A DNA stretch of 64,000 nucleotides, taken from contig NZ_BMJP01000001.1 in assembly GCF_014643515.1 (NCBI RefSeq), positions 1,302,001-1,366,000 of the forward strand. The letters are read 5' to 3'. Source of the stretch: Sphingomonas prati (lineage in GTDB: Bacteria > Pseudomonadota > Alphaproteobacteria > Sphingomonadales > Sphingomonadaceae). This document shows positions 17,607-30,029 of the stretch, piece by piece (the first letter of the stretch is position 1; the number at the start of each line of letters is the position of its first letter). The position numbers and the translations under genes were made by a program. Below the pieces are notes generated by a model, which made no database searches, was not told where the DNA came from, and saw nothing but the letters and a program-made list of their open reading frames with translations.

Positions 17607-19004
17607 TCACATATGGATCGGCTTGCCGGTCACCGCCATCGCGGCTTCCTTCAGTGCTTCCGAGTGCGTCGGATGCGCGTGGCAGGTGTAAGCGATGTCC
17701 TCGCTGGTCGCGCCGAATTCCATAGCCTGCGCCGCCTGGCCGATCAGGACGCCCGCCAGCGAGGACACAATGTGCACGCCCAACACGCGGTCGGTCTTGG
17801 CATCCGCGATCACCTTCACGAAGCCGTCGGTGTCGCGGTTGGTCTTCGCGCGGCTGTTCGCCAGGAACGGGAACTTGCCGATCTTGATTTCGGTGCCGCC
17901 CTCGCGCAACGCTTCCTCGGTCTGGCCGACACTCGCATATTCCGGATGCGTGTAGACCACGCTCGGGATCACGGCATGGTTCACGATGCCGGTCTGCCCG
18001 GCGATGTTCTCGGCCACCGCGATGCCCTCGTCCTCCGCCTTGTGCGCCAGCATCGGGCCCGGCGTCACATCGCCGATCGCCCACACGCCCGCCGTCGCGG
18101 TGCGGAAGTCATGGTCGACCGCCACCTGACCACGTGCGTTCAGCTCCAGCCCCGCCTTGTCGAGCGCCAGCCCGTCCACGTTCGGCTTACGACCGATCGC
18201 CAACAGCACGACGTCCGCCTCGATCGTCTCCGACGCGCCACCGGCCGCCGGCTCGACGGTCAGCTTCGCGCCATCGCCGTGCACAGCAACCCCGGTCACC
18301 TTGGTCGACGTACGCAGCGTGAAACCCTGCTTCTTGAACAGCTTGTTGGCTTCCTTGCGGACGTCGCCGTCCATGCCAGGCAGGATCTGGTCGAGATATT
18401 CGACGACCGTCACTTCGGCACCGAGCCGCTTCCAGACCGAGCCGAGCTCCAGCCCGATCACGCCGCCACCGATCACGACCATATGCTTCGGCACGGTGGG
18501 CAGCGCGAGCGCACCGGTCGAATCGACGACGACCTTCTGGTCGACCTCGACACCCGGCAGCGGGGTCACCGACGACCCGGTCGCGATCACGATGTTCTTC
18601 GCCCGCACGCTCCGCCCAGCGACCTCGACCGTATCGGCGGCGGTGAACGTCGCGCGGCCCTTCAGCCACTCGACCTTGTTCTTGCGGAACAGCCCTTCGA
18701 TCCCGCCGGTCAGCTCCTTGACCGCCTTCGCCTTCTCGGCATGCATCTGGTCAAGGTTCAGCGACGAGCCCGAAATGTCAATCCCGAACTTGGCCAGCGC
18801 GCCCGACGACGCCTCCTGGTACAGTTCGGATGCGTGCAGCATCGCCTTCGACGGGATGCATCCGACGTTCAGGCAGGTCCCGCCCAGCGTCTCGCGGCTC
18901 TCGACGCAAGCGGTCTTCAGGCCCAGCTGCGCCGCGCGGATCGCCGCGACATAGCCGCCGGGGCCGGCGCCGATGACCAGAACGTCAAAATCATAATCAG
19001 CCAT
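17607..19004 (-). CDS. lpdA: Dihydrolipoyl dehydrogenase (E3)
   Basis: The 465-residue flavoprotein that reoxidises dihydrolipoyl groups of the 2-oxoacid dehydrogenase complexes with NAD. The FAD site is VLVIGAGPGGYVAAIRAAQL, the redox disulfide is GGTCLNVGCIPSK, the second Rossmann motif is VVIGGGVIGLELG, and the C-terminal active-site acid/base is in CHAHPTHSEALKEA. It is downstream of sucB with a 126-bp gap, so it may share the suc transcript and also serve the pyruvate complex. Confidence 0.96.
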   Translation of the reverse strand: MADYDFDVLVIGAGPGGYVAAIRAAQLGLKTACVESRETLGGTCLNVGCIPSKAMLHASELYQEASSGALAKFGIDISGSSLNLDQMHAEKAKAVKELTGGIEGLFRKNKVEWLKGRATFTAADTVEVAGRSVRAKNIVIATGSSVTPLPGVEVDQKVVVDSTGALALPTVPKHMVVIGGGVIGLELGSVWKRLGAEVTVVEYLDQILPGMDGDVRKEANKLFKKQGFTLRTSTKVTGVAVHGDGAKLTVEPAAGGASETIEADVVLLAIGRKPNVDGLALDKAGLELNARGQVAVDHDFRTATAGVWAIGDVTPGPMLAHKAEDEGIAVAENIAGQTGIVNHAVIPSVVYTHPEYASVGQTEEALREGGTEIKIGKFPFLANSRAKTNRDTDGFVKVIADAKTDRVLGVHIVSSLAGVLIGQAAQAMEFGATSEDIAYTCHAHPTHSEALKEAAMAVTGKPIHM

Positions 19005-19130
19005 GGGTAAGCTCGCCTTTCAAGCGGTTCGGTTCTGCCGCGACGCCATCTCGATCGGTGCCCAGAGCGGCTCAATAGTCTTCACGATAAATGGGGACGC
19101 CGAACCAAAGTCCAACGCCCCCATAGTCTC

Positions 19131-20366
19131 TTACAGGTCGATCAGCAGGCGCGTCGGATCTTCGATCGCATTCTTGATCGCGACCAGGAAGGTGACCGCC
19201 TCGCGCCCATCGATCAGGCGGTGATCGTAGCTCAGCGCAAGATACATCATCGGCCGCGCCACGATCTGCCCGTCCAGCACCACGGGGCGCTGGTCGATGC
19301 GGTGGAGGCCCAGCACCGCGGACTGCGGCGGGTTGATGATCGGCGTCGACATCAGCGACCCGAACACGCCGCCGTTGGAGATGGTGAAGGTACCGCCCTT
19401 CATCTCGTCCATCTTCAGCGAACCGTCCTTGGCGCGCTTGCCGAAATCGCCGATCGTCTTCTCGATCCCGGCAACCGACAGATGCTGCGCGTCGCGGATG
19501 ACCGGCACGACGAGCCCGTTCGGCGCGGACACCGCGACCGACACGTCGACATAGTCGCGGTACACGATCTCGTCGCCTTCGATCGATGCGTTGACCGACG
19601 GCACGTCGCGAAGCGCCTGGACCGCGGCCTTCACGAAGAAGCCCATGAAGCCCAGCCGGACGTCGTGCTTCTTCTCGAACAGATCCTTATACTTGGCGCG
19701 CGCGGCCATGACGTTGGTCATGTCGACGTCGTTGAACGTCGTCAGCATCGCCGCGGTGTTCTGCGCTTCCTTCAGGCGGCGCGCGACGGTCTGGCGCAGG
19801 CGCGTCATGCGGACGCGCTCTTCCTTGCGACCATTCGCGCTCGATGCGGGCGCTGCGGCGGCGGGGGCCGGCGCGGACACCGACGGGGCGGGCTTGGCGG
19901 CGGCGGCCTGCACATCCATCTTCGTCACGCGACCGTCACGGCCCGAACCGTCGACCGTCGCCGGATCGATCCCGGTCTCCTGCACCGCACGGCGTGCCGA
20001 CGGCGACAGCGCGTCGTTGTTGCCACCGCTCGTCGCGGGCGCCGCACCCGGCTCCGGTGGGGCAGCCTTCTCGGCCTGCGCTACCGCGGTCTTGTCCTCG
20101 GCCGCCGGCGTTGCGGACGTCGATGCCGACCCCGCCTCGATCAGCGCGATCAGCGCGCCGACCAGGACGGTGTCGCCCTCGGCCACGGCCTGCTCGCCCA
20201 TCACGCCGTCGACCGGCGACGGCACGTCCACGGCGACCTTGTCGGTCTCCAGGCTGGCGATCGGCTCGTCGGCCTTCACCGCCTCGCCCGGCTTCTTCAG
20301 CCACTGGCCAAGGGTGGCTTCGGTGATCGATTCGCCCAGCGTGGGAACGGTTACTTCGGTCGCCAT
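19131..20366 (-). CDS. sucB: 2-oxoglutarate dehydrogenase E2, dihydrolipoyl succinyltransferase
   Basis: 411 residues. A single N-terminal lipoyl domain carries the lipoylated lysine in ETDKVAVDV. An Ala/Pro linker leads to the E1/E3-binding domain [18 protein letters not shown]. The C-terminal catalytic domain carries the active-site motif [20 protein letters not shown] lies shortly before the start. It follows sucA by 41 bp, so they are surely one transcript. Confidence 0.96.
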   Translation of the reverse strand: MATEVTVPTLGESITEATLGQWLKKPGEAVKADEPIASLETDKVAVDVPSPVDGVMGEQAVAEGDTVLVGALIALIEAGSASTSATPAAEDKTAVAQAEKAAPPEPGAAPATSGGNNDALSPSARRAVQETGIDPATVDGSGRDGRVTKMDVQAAAAKPAPSVSAPAPAAAAPASSANGRKEERVRMTRLRQTVARRLKEAQNTAAMLTTFNDVDMTNVMAARAKYKDLFEKKHDVRLGFMGFFVKAAVQALRDVPSVNASIEGDEIVYRDYVDVSVAVSAPNGLVVPVIRDAQHLSVAGIEKTIGDFGKRAKDGSLKMDEMKGGTFTISNGGVFGSLMSTPIINPPQSAVLGLHRIDQRPVVLDGQIVARPMMYLALSYDHRLIDGREAVTFLVAIKNAIEDPTRLLIDL

Positions 20367-20407
20367 GTCGTCTTCCTTATCGTTCGATTCTGTCGCGGAC
20401 GGGCGGT

Positions 20408-23380
20408 TCAGCCGGCCTGCTGCTTCGACTGGACACCTGCGCCGATCGCCTCGGCCACCTCGCCCTGCGGCTCACCCAGCGCCTCGGCCACCAGCATCTG
20501 CTGCTGCTTGGCGTGGTTGCGGGCGAGGCCGGTCGCGGTCGCGGCCGACGCCTTGCGCCCGGCATAGACCGGACGGATCGGCTTGCCTGCATCCTTCAGC
20601 GACTGTTCGATCAGCTCCTCGACGAAGAACCACGATCCGTTGTTCTTCGGCTCTTCCTGTGCCCACACCACGGTTTCGAGGTTGGGCATCCGCGCCAGCC
20701 GCTTGACGAGCGCGTCGGACGGGAACGGATAGATCTGCTCGATCCGCACGATCGTGGTGTTCTTGTCACCCGACGCATCGCGCGCTTCGGCGAGGTCGTA
20801 ATAGACCTTGCCCGAACACAGCACGAGCCGGCGCACGTCCTGATCGGCCGGTGCGTTGGTGTCGGACAGGATCCGCCGGAAATGGCTGTCGCCCGTGAAG
20901 TCCGCGATACTCGACACCGCCGACTTGTGCCGCAGGAGCGACTTCGGCGTCATCATGATCAGCGGCTTGCGGAAGTTCCGCAGCATCTGCCGGCGCAGGA
21001 TGTGGAAATAGTTCGCCGGCGTCGTGCAGTTCGCGACCTGCATGTTGTCCTCGGCACACAACTGGAGATACCGCTCCATCCGTGCCGACGAATGCTCCGG
21101 CCCCTGGCCTTCATAGCCATGCGGCAACAGCATCACGAGCCCGTTGGCGCGCAGCCACTTGGCCTCGCCCGCCGCGATGAACTGGTCGATGATGACCTGA
21201 GCACCGTTGGCGAAATCGCCGAACTGCGCCTCCCACAGCACCAGTGTATTCGGCGACTGGCCGGAATAGCCATATTCGAAGCCCAGCACGCCGAACTCGG
21301 ACAGCGGGCTGTCGAGCACCTGGAACTTGCGGTTCATCGTCGACAGCGGAATGTACTTGTGCGCGTCCTTCTGGTCGACCCAGACGGCATGACGCTGGCT
21401 GAACGTGCCGCGCCCGACATCCTGGCCCGACAGGCGGACGCCGTAGTCGTCCTGCAACAGCGACCCGAACGCCAGCGCTTCCGCCGTCGCCCAGTCGACG
21501 CCCTCGCCGCTCGCGAACATCTGCTTCTTCGCATCGAGGATGCGCGCCAGCGTCTTGTGGATCGTCAGGTCCGCCGGCGCCGTGGTCAGCACCTCGGCCA
21601 GGGCATCGACCCGCTCCTGCGCGATCCCGGTGGCCGCCGCGCGGCGTTCCGTGATCTTCTCGCGCGGTGCGGCAAAGCCGCTCCACACGCCCTCGAACCA
21701 GTCGGCCTTGTTGACCTTGTAACCCTTGGCCGCGTCGAAATCGGCCTCCAGCGTGCCGACGAAGGCGGAGACCGCCCCGTCGATCCAGGCATCGTCGACG
21801 ACGCCCTCGGCCTTCAGCCGCGCGCCATAGACCGACGACACCGGCGGATGCGACCGGATCGCGTCGTACATCAGCGGCTGCGTGAAGCCCGGCTCGTCGC
21901 CCTCGTTATGCCCGAAGCGGCGATAGCACCACATGTCGACCACGACGTCGCGCTTGAACTCGTGCCGGAACTCGGTCGCCAGCCGCGTCGCGAACGCCAC
22001 CGCTTCCGGATCGTCGCCGTTCACGTGCAGGATCGGCGCCTGCACCATCTTGGCGATGTCGGACGGGTAAGGCGAGGAACGCGCGAACTGCGGACTCGTC
22101 GTGAAACCGACCTGGTTGTTGATGACGAAATGCAGCGTCCCGCCGGTCGAATAACCGACCAGCCCAGAAAAGCCGAAGCATTCCATGATGATGCCCTGGC
22201 CCGCAAATGCGGCATCGCCGTGCAGCAGCACCGGCAGGACCTGCGACCGCTCGATATCGTCGAGCGCGGTCTGCTTGGCGCGCGCCTTGCCCAGCACGAC
22301 CGGATTGACCGCCTCCAGATGCGACGGGTTCGGCGCCAGCGACAGGTGGACGCGGTTGCCGTCGAACTCGCGGTCCGTCGAGGTACCGAGGTGATATTTC
22401 ACGTCGCCCGACCCACCGACATCCTCGGGGTTCGCGGAACCACCCGCGAATTCCGAGAAGATCGCGCGGTACGGCTTCTGCATCACGTTCGCGAGCACGT
22501 TCAGCCGGCCGCGATGCGCCATGCCGATCACGATCTCGCGCACGCCGACAGCGCCGCCGGTTTTGATCACATTCTCGAGCGCCGGGATCATTGATTCGCC
22601 GCCGTCCAGCCCGAACCGCTTGGTCCCGACATATTTCCGGCCGAGGAACTTCTCCCACTGCTCGGCCTCGATGACCTTCGACAGGATCGCCTTCTTGCCC
22701 TCGGGGCTGAACGTGATTGCCTTGTCGCGACCCTCCATCCGCTCCTGCAGAAACCGGCGCTCTTCGATGTCGCCGATGTGCATATATTCCAGGCCGATCG
22801 GCCCGCAGTAATTGCGGCGCAGGATCTCGACCAGCTCGCGCACCGTCGCGCGCTCCAGCCCGAGCGTACCGCCCAGATGCACCGGCCGATCGAGGTCGGC
22901 ACCGGAGAAACCATGATATTCAGGGCTCAGATCGGACGGCAGGTCGCGCCGTGCCAGACCGAGCGGATCGAGTTCGGCGGCCAGATGCCCGCGCACGCGG
23001 TACGTGCGGATCAGCATCATCGCGCGGATCGAATCGTCCACCGCCTGCTTCAGCGCGGCGTCGGAAATACCGGCCGGGGCGGCGGCGGGCGCAGCCGCAG
23101 CGGCAGGCTTGCCACCCTTGGCCGGCTTCGGCGCGGGCTGCATCTGCGTTGGGTCGAGCCCTGCGGTCAGCGCGTCGGTTTCGGTCGGCGGCCAGTTCTT
23201 TCGCGCCCAGCTCGGGCCGGAAACGGTCTCTTCCAGACCGGAGAAATAGGTGCGCCAACCCGCGTCGACCGCGTCCGGTGCCTCCTGATAGCGGCGGTAC
23301 AGCGCCTCCACGAAAGACGGGCTCACGCCCTCCACTTCGGCTACATCCACAGCTTCATTTCCCACTTCGGGCCTTCCCAT
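20408..23380 (-). CDS. sucA: 2-oxoglutarate dehydrogenase E1 component
   Basis: A 990-residue thiamine-diphosphate enzyme that decarboxylates 2-oxoglutarate and succinylates the lipoyl group of SucB. The N-terminal E2-binding segment [17 protein letters not shown] and the motifs [33 protein letters not shown] and [16 protein letters not shown] are all present. Length is normal for the OGDH E1 family. Start: ATG at 23380 has only a weak ribosome site, whereas GTG at 23365 (residue 6) is preceded by GGAAGG, so the true start may be five codons later. It lies 67 bp after sucD. Confidence 0.97.
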   Translation of the reverse strand: MGRPEVGNEAVDVAEVEGVSPSFVEALYRRYQEAPDAVDAGWRTYFSGLEETVSGPSWARKNWPPTETDALTAGLDPTQMQPAPKPAKGGKPAAAAAPAAAPAGISDAALKQAVDDSIRAMMLIRTYRVRGHLAAELDPLGLARRDLPSDLSPEYHGFSGADLDRPVHLGGTLGLERATVRELVEILRRNYCGPIGLEYMHIGDIEERRFLQERMEGRDKAITFSPEGKKAILSKVIEAEQWEKFLGRKYVGTKRFGLDGGESMIPALENVIKTGGAVGVREIVIGMAHRGRLNVLANVMQKPYRAIFSEFAGGSANPEDVGGSGDVKYHLGTSTDREFDGNRVHLSLAPNPSHLEAVNPVVLGKARAKQTALDDIERSQVLPVLLHGDAAFAGQGIIMECFGFSGLVGYSTGGTLHFVINNQVGFTTSPQFARSSPYPSDIAKMVQAPILHVNGDDPEAVAFATRLATEFRHEFKRDVVVDMWCYRRFGHNEGDEPGFTQPLMYDAIRSHPPVSSVYGARLKAEGVVDDAWIDGAVSAFVGTLEADFDAAKGYKVNKADWFEGVWSGFAAPREKITERRAAATGIAQERVDALAEVLTTAPADLTIHKTLARILDAKKQMFASGEGVDWATAEALAFGSLLQDDYGVRLSGQDVGRGTFSQRHAVWVDQKDAHKYIPLSTMNRKFQVLDSPLSEFGVLGFEYGYSGQSPNTLVLWEAQFGDFANGAQVIIDQFIAAGEAKWLRANGLVMLLPHGYEGQGPEHSSARMERYLQLCAEDNMQVANCTTPANYFHILRRQMLRNFRKPLIMMTPKSLLRHKSAVSSIADFTGDSHFRRILSDTNAPADQDVRRLVLCSGKVYYDLAEARDASGDKNTTIVRIEQIYPFPSDALVKRLARMPNLETVVWAQEEPKNNGSWFFVEELIEQSLKDAGKPIRPVYAGRKASAATATGLARNHAKQQQMLVAEALGEPQGEVAEAIGAGVQSKQQAG

Positions 23381-23447
23381 TCTTCGACCGGTGAACCGGC
23401 GGCACGGCCCCTCATATGGGACCGTGCCGTAAAAGTTCAGCCTTTCA

Positions 23448-24332
23448 TCAGCCTTTCAGCAAGGCGGACAGGGTCGTGCCAAGCTCGGACGGGCTTGCCG
23501 CGACGCGGATCCCGGCGGCTTCCATCGCCGCGATCTTGTCCTCAGCACCGCCCTTGCCGCCGCTCACGATCGCGCCGGCATGACCCATGCGACGGCCCGG
23601 AGGGGCGCTGCGCCCGGCGATGAAGCCGGCCATCGGCTTGCTGCGACCGCGCTTGGCCTCGTCCATCAGGAATTGTGCGGCTTCTTCCTCGGCGGAACCG
23701 CCGATCTCGCCGATCATGATGATCGACTTGGTCTCGTCGTCCGCCAGGAACAGTTCCAGCACGTCGATGAAGTTCGTGCCGTTGACCGGATCGCCGCCGA
23801 TGCCGACCGCGGTCGACTGGCCAAGGCCCTCGTTCGTCGTCTGGAACACGGCTTCGTAGGTCAGCGTACCGGACCGCGACACGACCCCGACCGACCCCTT
23901 GGAGAAGATCGAACCCGGCATGATGCCGATCTTGCACTCGTTCGGCGTCAGCACGCCCGGGCAGTTCGGCCCGATCAGCCGCGACGACGAACCCTGCAGC
24001 GCGCGCTTCACCCGGACCATGTCGAGCACCGGAATGCCTTCGGTGATGCACACGATCAGTGGCACCTTGGCGTCGATCGCCTCCAGGATGGAGTCCGCGG
24101 CGAAGGGCGGCGGCACATAGACCACGGTCGCATCGGCCTGCGTCTTCTGCACGGCTTCGGCCACCGAGTCGAAGATCGGCAGACCAATATGGGTCGTGCC
24201 GCCCTTGCCCGGCGTGACGCCGCCGACCATCTGCGTGCCGTACGCCAGCGCCTGTTCCGTATGAAACGTGCCGGTGTTGCCGGTCATGCCCTGGGTGATG
24301 ACCCGGGTATTCTTGTTGACGAGGATGCTCAT
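23448..24332 (-). CDS. sucD: Succinyl-CoA ligase alpha subunit
   Basis: 294 residues. The CoA-binding N-terminal domain begins [17 protein letters not shown]. The phospho-accepting histidine lies in [17 protein letters not shown], and the motif GGDPVNGT is present. Together with SucC it makes GTP or ATP from succinyl-CoA. The beta-subunit gene sucC, often directly upstream, is not present; instead a GIY-YIG gene and then mdh precede it. Confidence 0.96.
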   Translation of the reverse strand: MSILVNKNTRVITQGMTGNTGTFHTEQALAYGTQMVGGVTPGKGGTTHIGLPIFDSVAEAVQKTQADATVVYVPPPFAADSILEAIDAKVPLIVCITEGIPVLDMVRVKRALQGSSSRLIGPNCPGVLTPNECKIGIMPGSIFSKGSVGVVSRSGTLTYEAVFQTTNEGLGQSTAVGIGGDPVNGTNFIDVLELFLADDETKSIIMIGEIGGSAEEEAAQFLMDEAKRGRSKPMAGFIAGRSAPPGRRMGHAGAIVSGGKGGAEDKIAAMEAAGIRVAASPSELGTTLSALLKG

Positions 24333-24381
24333 GGGTGTCCTGCCGTCCTTCTCAAATCGTCCGCCGAAGCGGATCCAAATA

Positions 24382-24672
24382 TCATAGCAGCGAAGGGTAC
24401 AGATCGGACCAGTCGGGGTTCATCACTTCGATCAACCGTATCTTCCAGGCCCGTTGCCATTCCTTCATCTGCACTTCACGGTACCGGGCGTCTTCGATCA
24501 TCTCGAACGCTTGGTACCAGACTAAAATCCTGCAGCCGTGACGCTTGCTGTAACCGTCGATCAGCGCTTCACGGTGGGCGTAGATCCGACGGACAAGATC
24601 ACTAGTGACCCCGATATACAACGTTCCGGCACGCTTGTTCGTAACGATGTAGACGAAGCCCGGCTTTTCCAT
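24382..24672 (-). CDS. Small GIY-YIG nuclease family protein
   Basis: A 96-residue protein that is essentially a single GIY-YIG domain. FVYIVTNK and [17 protein letters not shown] give the paired YI and YIG strands with the following arginine, and the metal-binding acid is probably in the helix of MKEWQRAWK or in [11 protein letters not shown]. Such small stand-alone members (UPF0213/YhbQ-like) are common and multi-copy in alphaproteobacteria, and their role is uncertain. This one interrupts the sucD-mdh interval. A perfect 23-bp inverted repeat starts 15 bases upstream of its start codon, so the gene and palindrome may have arrived together. Confidence 0.88.
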   Translation of the reverse strand: MEKPGFVYIVTNKRAGTLYIGVTSDLVRRIYAHREALIDGYSKRHGCRILVWYQAFEMIEDARYREVQMKEWQRAWKIRLIEVMNPDWSDLYPSLL

Positions 24673-24686
24673 CCCGCCCTGCCGTT

Positions 24687-24747
24687 CCCCGGCGAAGGCC
24701 GGGGCCTAGACGCCACCGCTTCACCTAGGCCCCGGCCTTCGCCGGGG
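24687..24747. repeat. Perfect 23-bp inverted repeat beside the GIY-YIG gene
   Basis: The left arm 24687-24709 and right arm 24725-24747 are exact complements around a 15-base loop. Each arm contains CCCCGGCGAAGGCCGGGG, itself a short hairpin. It lies between the mdh stop and the GIY-YIG start and would fold strongly in either transcript, so it may also terminate or process mRNA after mdh. Confidence 0.92.
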
Positions 24748-24780
24748 CACAACGGCGTCGCGGAGAGCCCGCGGCGGATG

Positions 24781-25899
<1,119 letters not shown>

Positions 25900-25938
25900 C
25901 TATACGCGCCTTCGACCGGCTCGTGACGCACGATATCG

Positions 25939-27057
25939 TCAGTCGGCGCCGTGCCCCGCGGCCAGATACTCGGCGGACTGCATCTCCATCAGCCGCGACA
26001 CGGTCCGCTCGAACTCGAACGCCCCGTCCCCCGCCGGATACAGTTCTACAGGGGCCGCATCGGCCGCGGCGAGTAGCTTCACGCGGAACTCGTACAGCGC
26101 ATCGATCAGCAGCTTGAACCGCGCCGCCTCGTTGCGCTTGTCCGGCCCGAGCACCGGAATCCCGACGATGATCACCGTGTGATAGCGCCGCGCGATCGCC
26201 AGATAATCCGCCACCCCGCGCGCATCGCCGCACAGCTTGGAGAAGGAGAACACCCCGACGCCCTTGATCGATTTCGGCACGCGCAACGTCCGCCCGCCCG
26301 GCACCGCAATCTGTTCGGACGGCACGTTGGCCCGATCCTCGACCGGGAAATCGGTCAACCGGAAAAATGCGCGGCTCAGCGCCTCGGTCGCCGCCGGACC
26401 ATTCGGCACATACCAGGTCGGGAACCCGCCGAGCCGCTCCAGCCGGTAATCGGTCGCGCCGTTGAGCGGCAACACGTCCAGCCGCGCCTCGATCAGCGCG
26501 ATGAACGGCAAAAATAGTTGGCGGTTCAGCCCGTCCTTGTAGAGATCGCTCGGCGGCCGGTTCGACGTCGTGACCACCGTCACACCGCGCTCGATCAGGC
26601 CGGTGAACAGCCGCGACAGGATCGCCGCGTCCGCCATGTTGTTGACGACCATCTCGTCGAAACACAGCAGCCGCGCCTGCGCGACGAGGTCGTCGACCAC
26701 CGGTGCAATCGGGTCGCCCTTCTCTTCCGCCCGCTCGATCCGCAGCCGGTCATGCACGTCGAGCATGAATTCGTGGAAGTGGACTCGCCGCTTCGGCTTC
26801 ACGTCGACGCAGTCGAAGAACAAGTCCATCAGCATAGACTTGCCGCGCCCGACCCCGCCCCACATGTAGAGCCCGCGCGGCGCAACCGGCCGCGTTCCCC
26901 CGAACAACCGCCCGAACAGCCCGGTCTTCGGTGCCGGCGCCGCCTCCAGCGTATCGGCCAGCGCATCCAGCCGGCGGACCGTCCCCGCCTGATCCGGATC
27001 GGGCTTCAGCTCGCCCCCGGCCAGCAATTCCGCATAGCGCGCAGCAACCCGGCTCAT
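25939..27057 (-). CDS. zapE: Cell division protein ZapE (AFG1-like ATPase)
   Basis: A 372-residue AFG1/ZapE P-loop ATPase. Walker A is [13 protein letters not shown], and Walker B is LLCFDEMVV, followed by [17 protein letters not shown] and the C-terminal GIPVL. In E. coli ZapE associates with the Z ring; in mitochondria the homologue handles respiratory-chain subunits. The start overlaps the stop of the thioesterase gene (ATGA). Its position between sdhB and mdh is in keeping with a respiratory link. Confidence 0.93.
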   Translation of the reverse strand: MSRVAARYAELLAGGELKPDPDQAGTVRRLDALADTLEAAPAPKTGLFGRLFGGTRPVAPRGLYMWGGVGRGKSMLMDLFFDCVDVKPKRRVHFHEFMLDVHDRLRIERAEEKGDPIAPVVDDLVAQARLLCFDEMVVNNMADAAILSRLFTGLIERGVTVVTTSNRPPSDLYKDGLNRQLFLPFIALIEARLDVLPLNGATDYRLERLGGFPTWYVPNGPAATEALSRAFFRLTDFPVEDRANVPSEQIAVPGGRTLRVPKSIKGVGVFSFSKLCGDARGVADYLAIARRYHTVIIVGIPVLGPDKRNEAARFKLLIDALYEFRVKLLAAADAAPVELYPAGDGAFEFERTVSRLMEMQSAEYLAAGHGAD

Positions 27058-27554
27058 GTCGCGCCCGCCCATTTGACCTTGCGCAGCGTCCCGTCGAACG
27101 ACCCGATCGTCGCGCCGTCCTGCTCGATCAACCCGCGCAGGAACAGCATCCGCCCGGTCTCGCCGGTGATCTCGACCAACGCGTCGATTGGCAGCCCTGC
27201 CTTCGCCGCGCCGATGAAGTTCATCCCGGCCTGCAACGTCACGGCCCCACCGCGCGGCAACCGCTCCTGCGCCAGCAGCGCGCAGAACATCACCTGATCG
27301 ACGAACGCCAGGATGAAACCGCCGTGAACATTGTCGGACACGTTCGAATGCGCCCGCCCGGTTTCGACCCGGCACCGCACGACCGGACCCTCGACGCGCA
27401 CCCGGATCGTCCCGAAACTGTCAAGGAACCGCCCCGCCGCGATCGGCAGGAACGCTCGAAACCCGTCGCTATCGACATCGTCGGCGAGGACAAGCCGTTC
27501 GACCTGTGCCCCGCCGCCCTCGCCGGCCCCATCGCCGGCGGTCGTGAACGTCAC
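27054..27554 (-). CDS. Hotdog-fold thioesterase (PaaI family)
   Basis: A 166-residue protein with a hotdog core: [18 protein letters not shown] in the middle, then [22 protein letters not shown] and [18 protein letters not shown]. The HGG motif and following helix are typical of the PaaI/YbgC-like acyl-CoA thioesterases. I place the start at the GTG at 27554, two bases after the sdhB stop, because the frame further upstream runs through sdhB sequence. Its end overlaps the zapE start. The substrate is unknown. Confidence 0.82.
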   Translation of the reverse strand: MTFTTAGDGAGEGGGAQVERLVLADDVDSDGFRAFLPIAAGRFLDSFGTIRVRVEGPVVRCRVETGRAHSNVSDNVHGGFILAFVDQVMFCALLAQERLPRGGAVTLQAGMNFIGAAKAGLPIDALVEITGETGRMLFLRGLIEQDGATIGSFDGTLRKVKWAGAT

Positions 27555-27556
27555 GC

Positions 27557-28301
27557 TCAGACCTGCCGCTCGACAACCATCTTCTTGACCTCGGCAATCG
27601 CCTTGGCCGGGTTCAGCCCCTTCGGGCACACATTGGCGCAGTTCATGATCGTGTGGCAGCGATAGAGCCGGAACGGATCCTCCAACTCGTCGAGACGCTC
27701 GCCGGTCATCTCGTCGCGGCTGTCGGCCAGCCAGCGATAGGCCTGCAACAGGATCGCCGGCCCGAGGAACTTGTCGCTGTTCCACCAGTAGGACGGGCAG
27801 GACGACCTTCGCGCGATCCTCCGGGCTCTGCAGCCGCTCCTTGCCCGAAGGCGGCGGCGTCACCGTCTGCAGCCACGGCTTGATCGAGCTGTACTGCGCG
27901 TAGAAATGCGTGAAGTCGGGGACCAAATCCTTGATCACGTCCATGTGCGGCAGCGGGGTGATCTTCACCTCGCCCTTCACATCGGCGATCGCCTTGGTGC
28001 AGGCCAGGGTGTTGCGGCCGTCGATGTTCATCGAGCAGGAACCGCAGATACCCTCGCGGCACGACCGCCGGAACGTAAGCGTCGGGTCCTGCTCGCTCTT
28101 CATCTTGATGAGCGCGTCGAGCACCATCGGGCCACACGTCGCGGTATCGACCTCGAACGTGTCGTAACGCGGGTTCTCGCCCGTTTCCGGATCGTACCGA
28201 TACACCTTGAACGGTTTGACCGCCGTCGCGTCGGGTGCCGCTTTGTGCACCTTCCCCTTCGATCGGATCTTGCTGTTCTTGGGTAGCGCGAATTCGGCCA
28301 T
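27557..28301 (-). pseudogene. sdhB: Succinate dehydrogenase iron-sulfur subunit, frameshifted by an apparent 41-base deletion
   Basis: From 28301 the frame encodes a normal N-terminal Sdh[33 protein letters not shown], then the [2Fe-2S] ligands in [16 protein letters not shown], to SPEDRAK at 27807. Family members continue [22 protein letters not shown]. Here four bases (27806-27803) follow the lysine codon and the frame jumps to [12 protein letters not shown] at 27802, running on as [21 protein letters not shown] to a stop at 27557. Fifteen residues, including the CxxCxxC ligands of the [4Fe-4S] cluster, are missing. Adding 41 bases restores 261 codons, the normal length. The flanking sequence is otherwise intact, so this is either a very recent lesion or an assembly or sequencing fault. 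sdhA, sdhC and sdhD are not adjacent. Confidence 0.88.
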
Positions 28302-28495
28302 CGGGCATGCGTCCTTGTGTCTGGACATCAGATAGCGACGAACACGCCGCGGTTAAAGACGAAATGCCGTACTGCGGCAATTTGCCCATGTGGTTCGCGA
28401 GTCCGCCGACCGGTCCGGTTCGACGTGAGAACGCCGCTTGCGAAGCGACTCCGTCATCCCGGCGCGTGCCGGGACGACGGAGAAGGAGCCGAGGC

Positions 28496-29887
28496 TCAGG
28501 CCAGCATGCCCAACGGCTTCTCGACGAGCCGCTTGAACGCCGCCATCAGCTGCGCGCCCACCGCGCCGTCGATGGCGCGGTGATCGAAGCTGCCCGTCGC
28601 GGTCATCACGGTCGCGATCGCGAGTTCCTTGCCGACCACATACGGGCGCGGCTCGCCCGCACCAACCGCCAGGATCATCGCCTGCGGCGGGTTGATCACC
28701 GCGTCGAACTGCTTGATCCCGAACATGCCGAGGTTCGAGATCGACGCGGTGCCGCCCTGATATTCCTCCGGGGCCAGCTTCCCGTCCCGCGCGCGGGCCG
28801 CCACGTCCTTGGCTTCGCTAGCGATCTTCGACAGCGGCTTGTTCGCCACGTCGGTGATCACCGGCGTGATGAGGCCGCCCGGGATCGCGACGGCCATCGA
28901 CACGTCGGCGCGCCCGAACTTGATCAGCGTATCGCCGGCAAACTGCACGTTCGCGTCCGGCACCTCAACCAGCGCCACGCCCAGCGCCTTGATCAGCAGG
29001 TCGTTGACCGACAGCTTGATCCCGCGGCTTTCCAGCCCGGCATTCAGCTCGCCGCGCAGCTTGAGCAGCGCGTCCAGGTTGCAGTCCACCGTCAGGTAGA
29101 AATGCGGCACCGTCTGCTTCGACTCGGCCAGTCGCCGCGCGATCGTCTTGCGCATGTTGGACAGCTTGATCGTCTCGGACGGCACACCCGCCGGCGCGGC
29201 GGCGGGAGCAGCAGCCGCCACGGGCGCCGCCGGAGCAGCCTTCGCCTCGGCAGGCTTCGCGGCCGGCGCAGCAGCTGCCGCCGGCTTGGCCTTCGGCCCG
29301 GCTTCCACGTCAGCCTTCACGATGCGACCCTTCGGCCCCGACCCGGTCAGCGAGGCGAGATCCACGCCGGAGCTTTCCGCCAGGCGACGCGCCAACGGGC
29401 TCGCCTTGATCCGGTCGCCGGCGGCCGCCTGCGGGGCCGCACCTGCGGGAGCCGCAGCGGCGACCTCTTCCTTCGTCGCGGTCGGCGTGTCGGTCTCCGG
29501 GTTCGCGCCGTAACCCTTCTCGGCCACCGGCGGGGACGACGCGGACGCCGCTGCGACCGGCTCGGCACCGCCGGACGATGCGGCCGCCGGCGCAGGTGCA
29601 GCAGCCGGCGCGGACGCCGAAGCGGCCGCGGCGGACGCATCCTCGCCCTCTTCGGCGATGATCGCGATCACGGTGCCGACCTTCACGCCGTCGGCGCCCT
29701 CCGCCACCAGCAGCTTCACGATCACGCCTTCGTCGACGGCTTCGAATTCCATCGTCGCCTTGTCGGTCTCGATCTCGGCGATCAGGTCGCCCGACGCGAC
29801 GGTATCGCCCTCTTTCACCAGCCATCTGGCCAGCGTGCCCTCCTCCATCGTGGGGGACAGTGCGGGCATTTTCAGCTCGATGGGCAT
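28496..29887 (-). CDS. pdhC: Pyruvate dehydrogenase E2, dihydrolipoyl acetyltransferase
   Basis: 463 residues with one lipoyl domain (lysine in ETDKATMEF), a long Ala/Pro linker, the peripheral-subunit-binding segment [20 protein letters not shown], a second linker and the acetyltransferase domain ending in [13 protein letters not shown]. The opening [21 protein letters not shown] is typical of E2p rather than E2o. AGAGG lies before the start at 29887. No E1 genes are adjacent, so they lie elsewhere; lpdA could supply E3. Confidence 0.95.
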   Translation of the reverse strand: MPIELKMPALSPTMEEGTLARWLVKEGDTVASGDLIAEIETDKATMEFEAVDEGVIVKLLVAEGADGVKVGTVIAIIAEEGEDASAAAASASAPAAAPAPAAASSGGAEPVAAASASSPPVAEKGYGANPETDTPTATKEEVAAAAPAGAAPQAAAGDRIKASPLARRLAESSGVDLASLTGSGPKGRIVKADVEAGPKAKPAAAAAPAAKPAEAKAAPAAPVAAAAPAAAPAGVPSETIKLSNMRKTIARRLAESKQTVPHFYLTVDCNLDALLKLRGELNAGLESRGIKLSVNDLLIKALGVALVEVPDANVQFAGDTLIKFGRADVSMAVAIPGGLITPVITDVANKPLSKIASEAKDVAARARDGKLAPEEYQGGTASISNLGMFGIKQFDAVINPPQAMILAVGAGEPRPYVVGKELAIATVMTATGSFDHRAIDGAVGAQLMAAFKRLVEKPLGMLA

Positions 29888-30029
29888 GCGGAAAACCTCT
29901 TGGGGCAGACTGTGGCCCCGTCCATCCGCCATAGGGGGGGCACCGGTCAAGGCCCGAGCCTCCCCGCGGACCTTGCGAAGCGGCCTCCGATCGCGCACGA
30001 TTTGCCGCGAAGACGAAGGAAAATTACCG

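Noticed and set aside
20513-22594. A 693-residue open frame on the plus strand within sucA
   Set aside because: Antisense to a canonical OGDH E1; sequence has no family resemblance.
27054-28328. A 424-residue fused frame joining SdhB to the hotdog thioesterase
   Set aside because: Caused by the frameshift in sdhB; the middle (from 27806 to about 27560) is out-of-frame sdhB, so it is not a real fusion.
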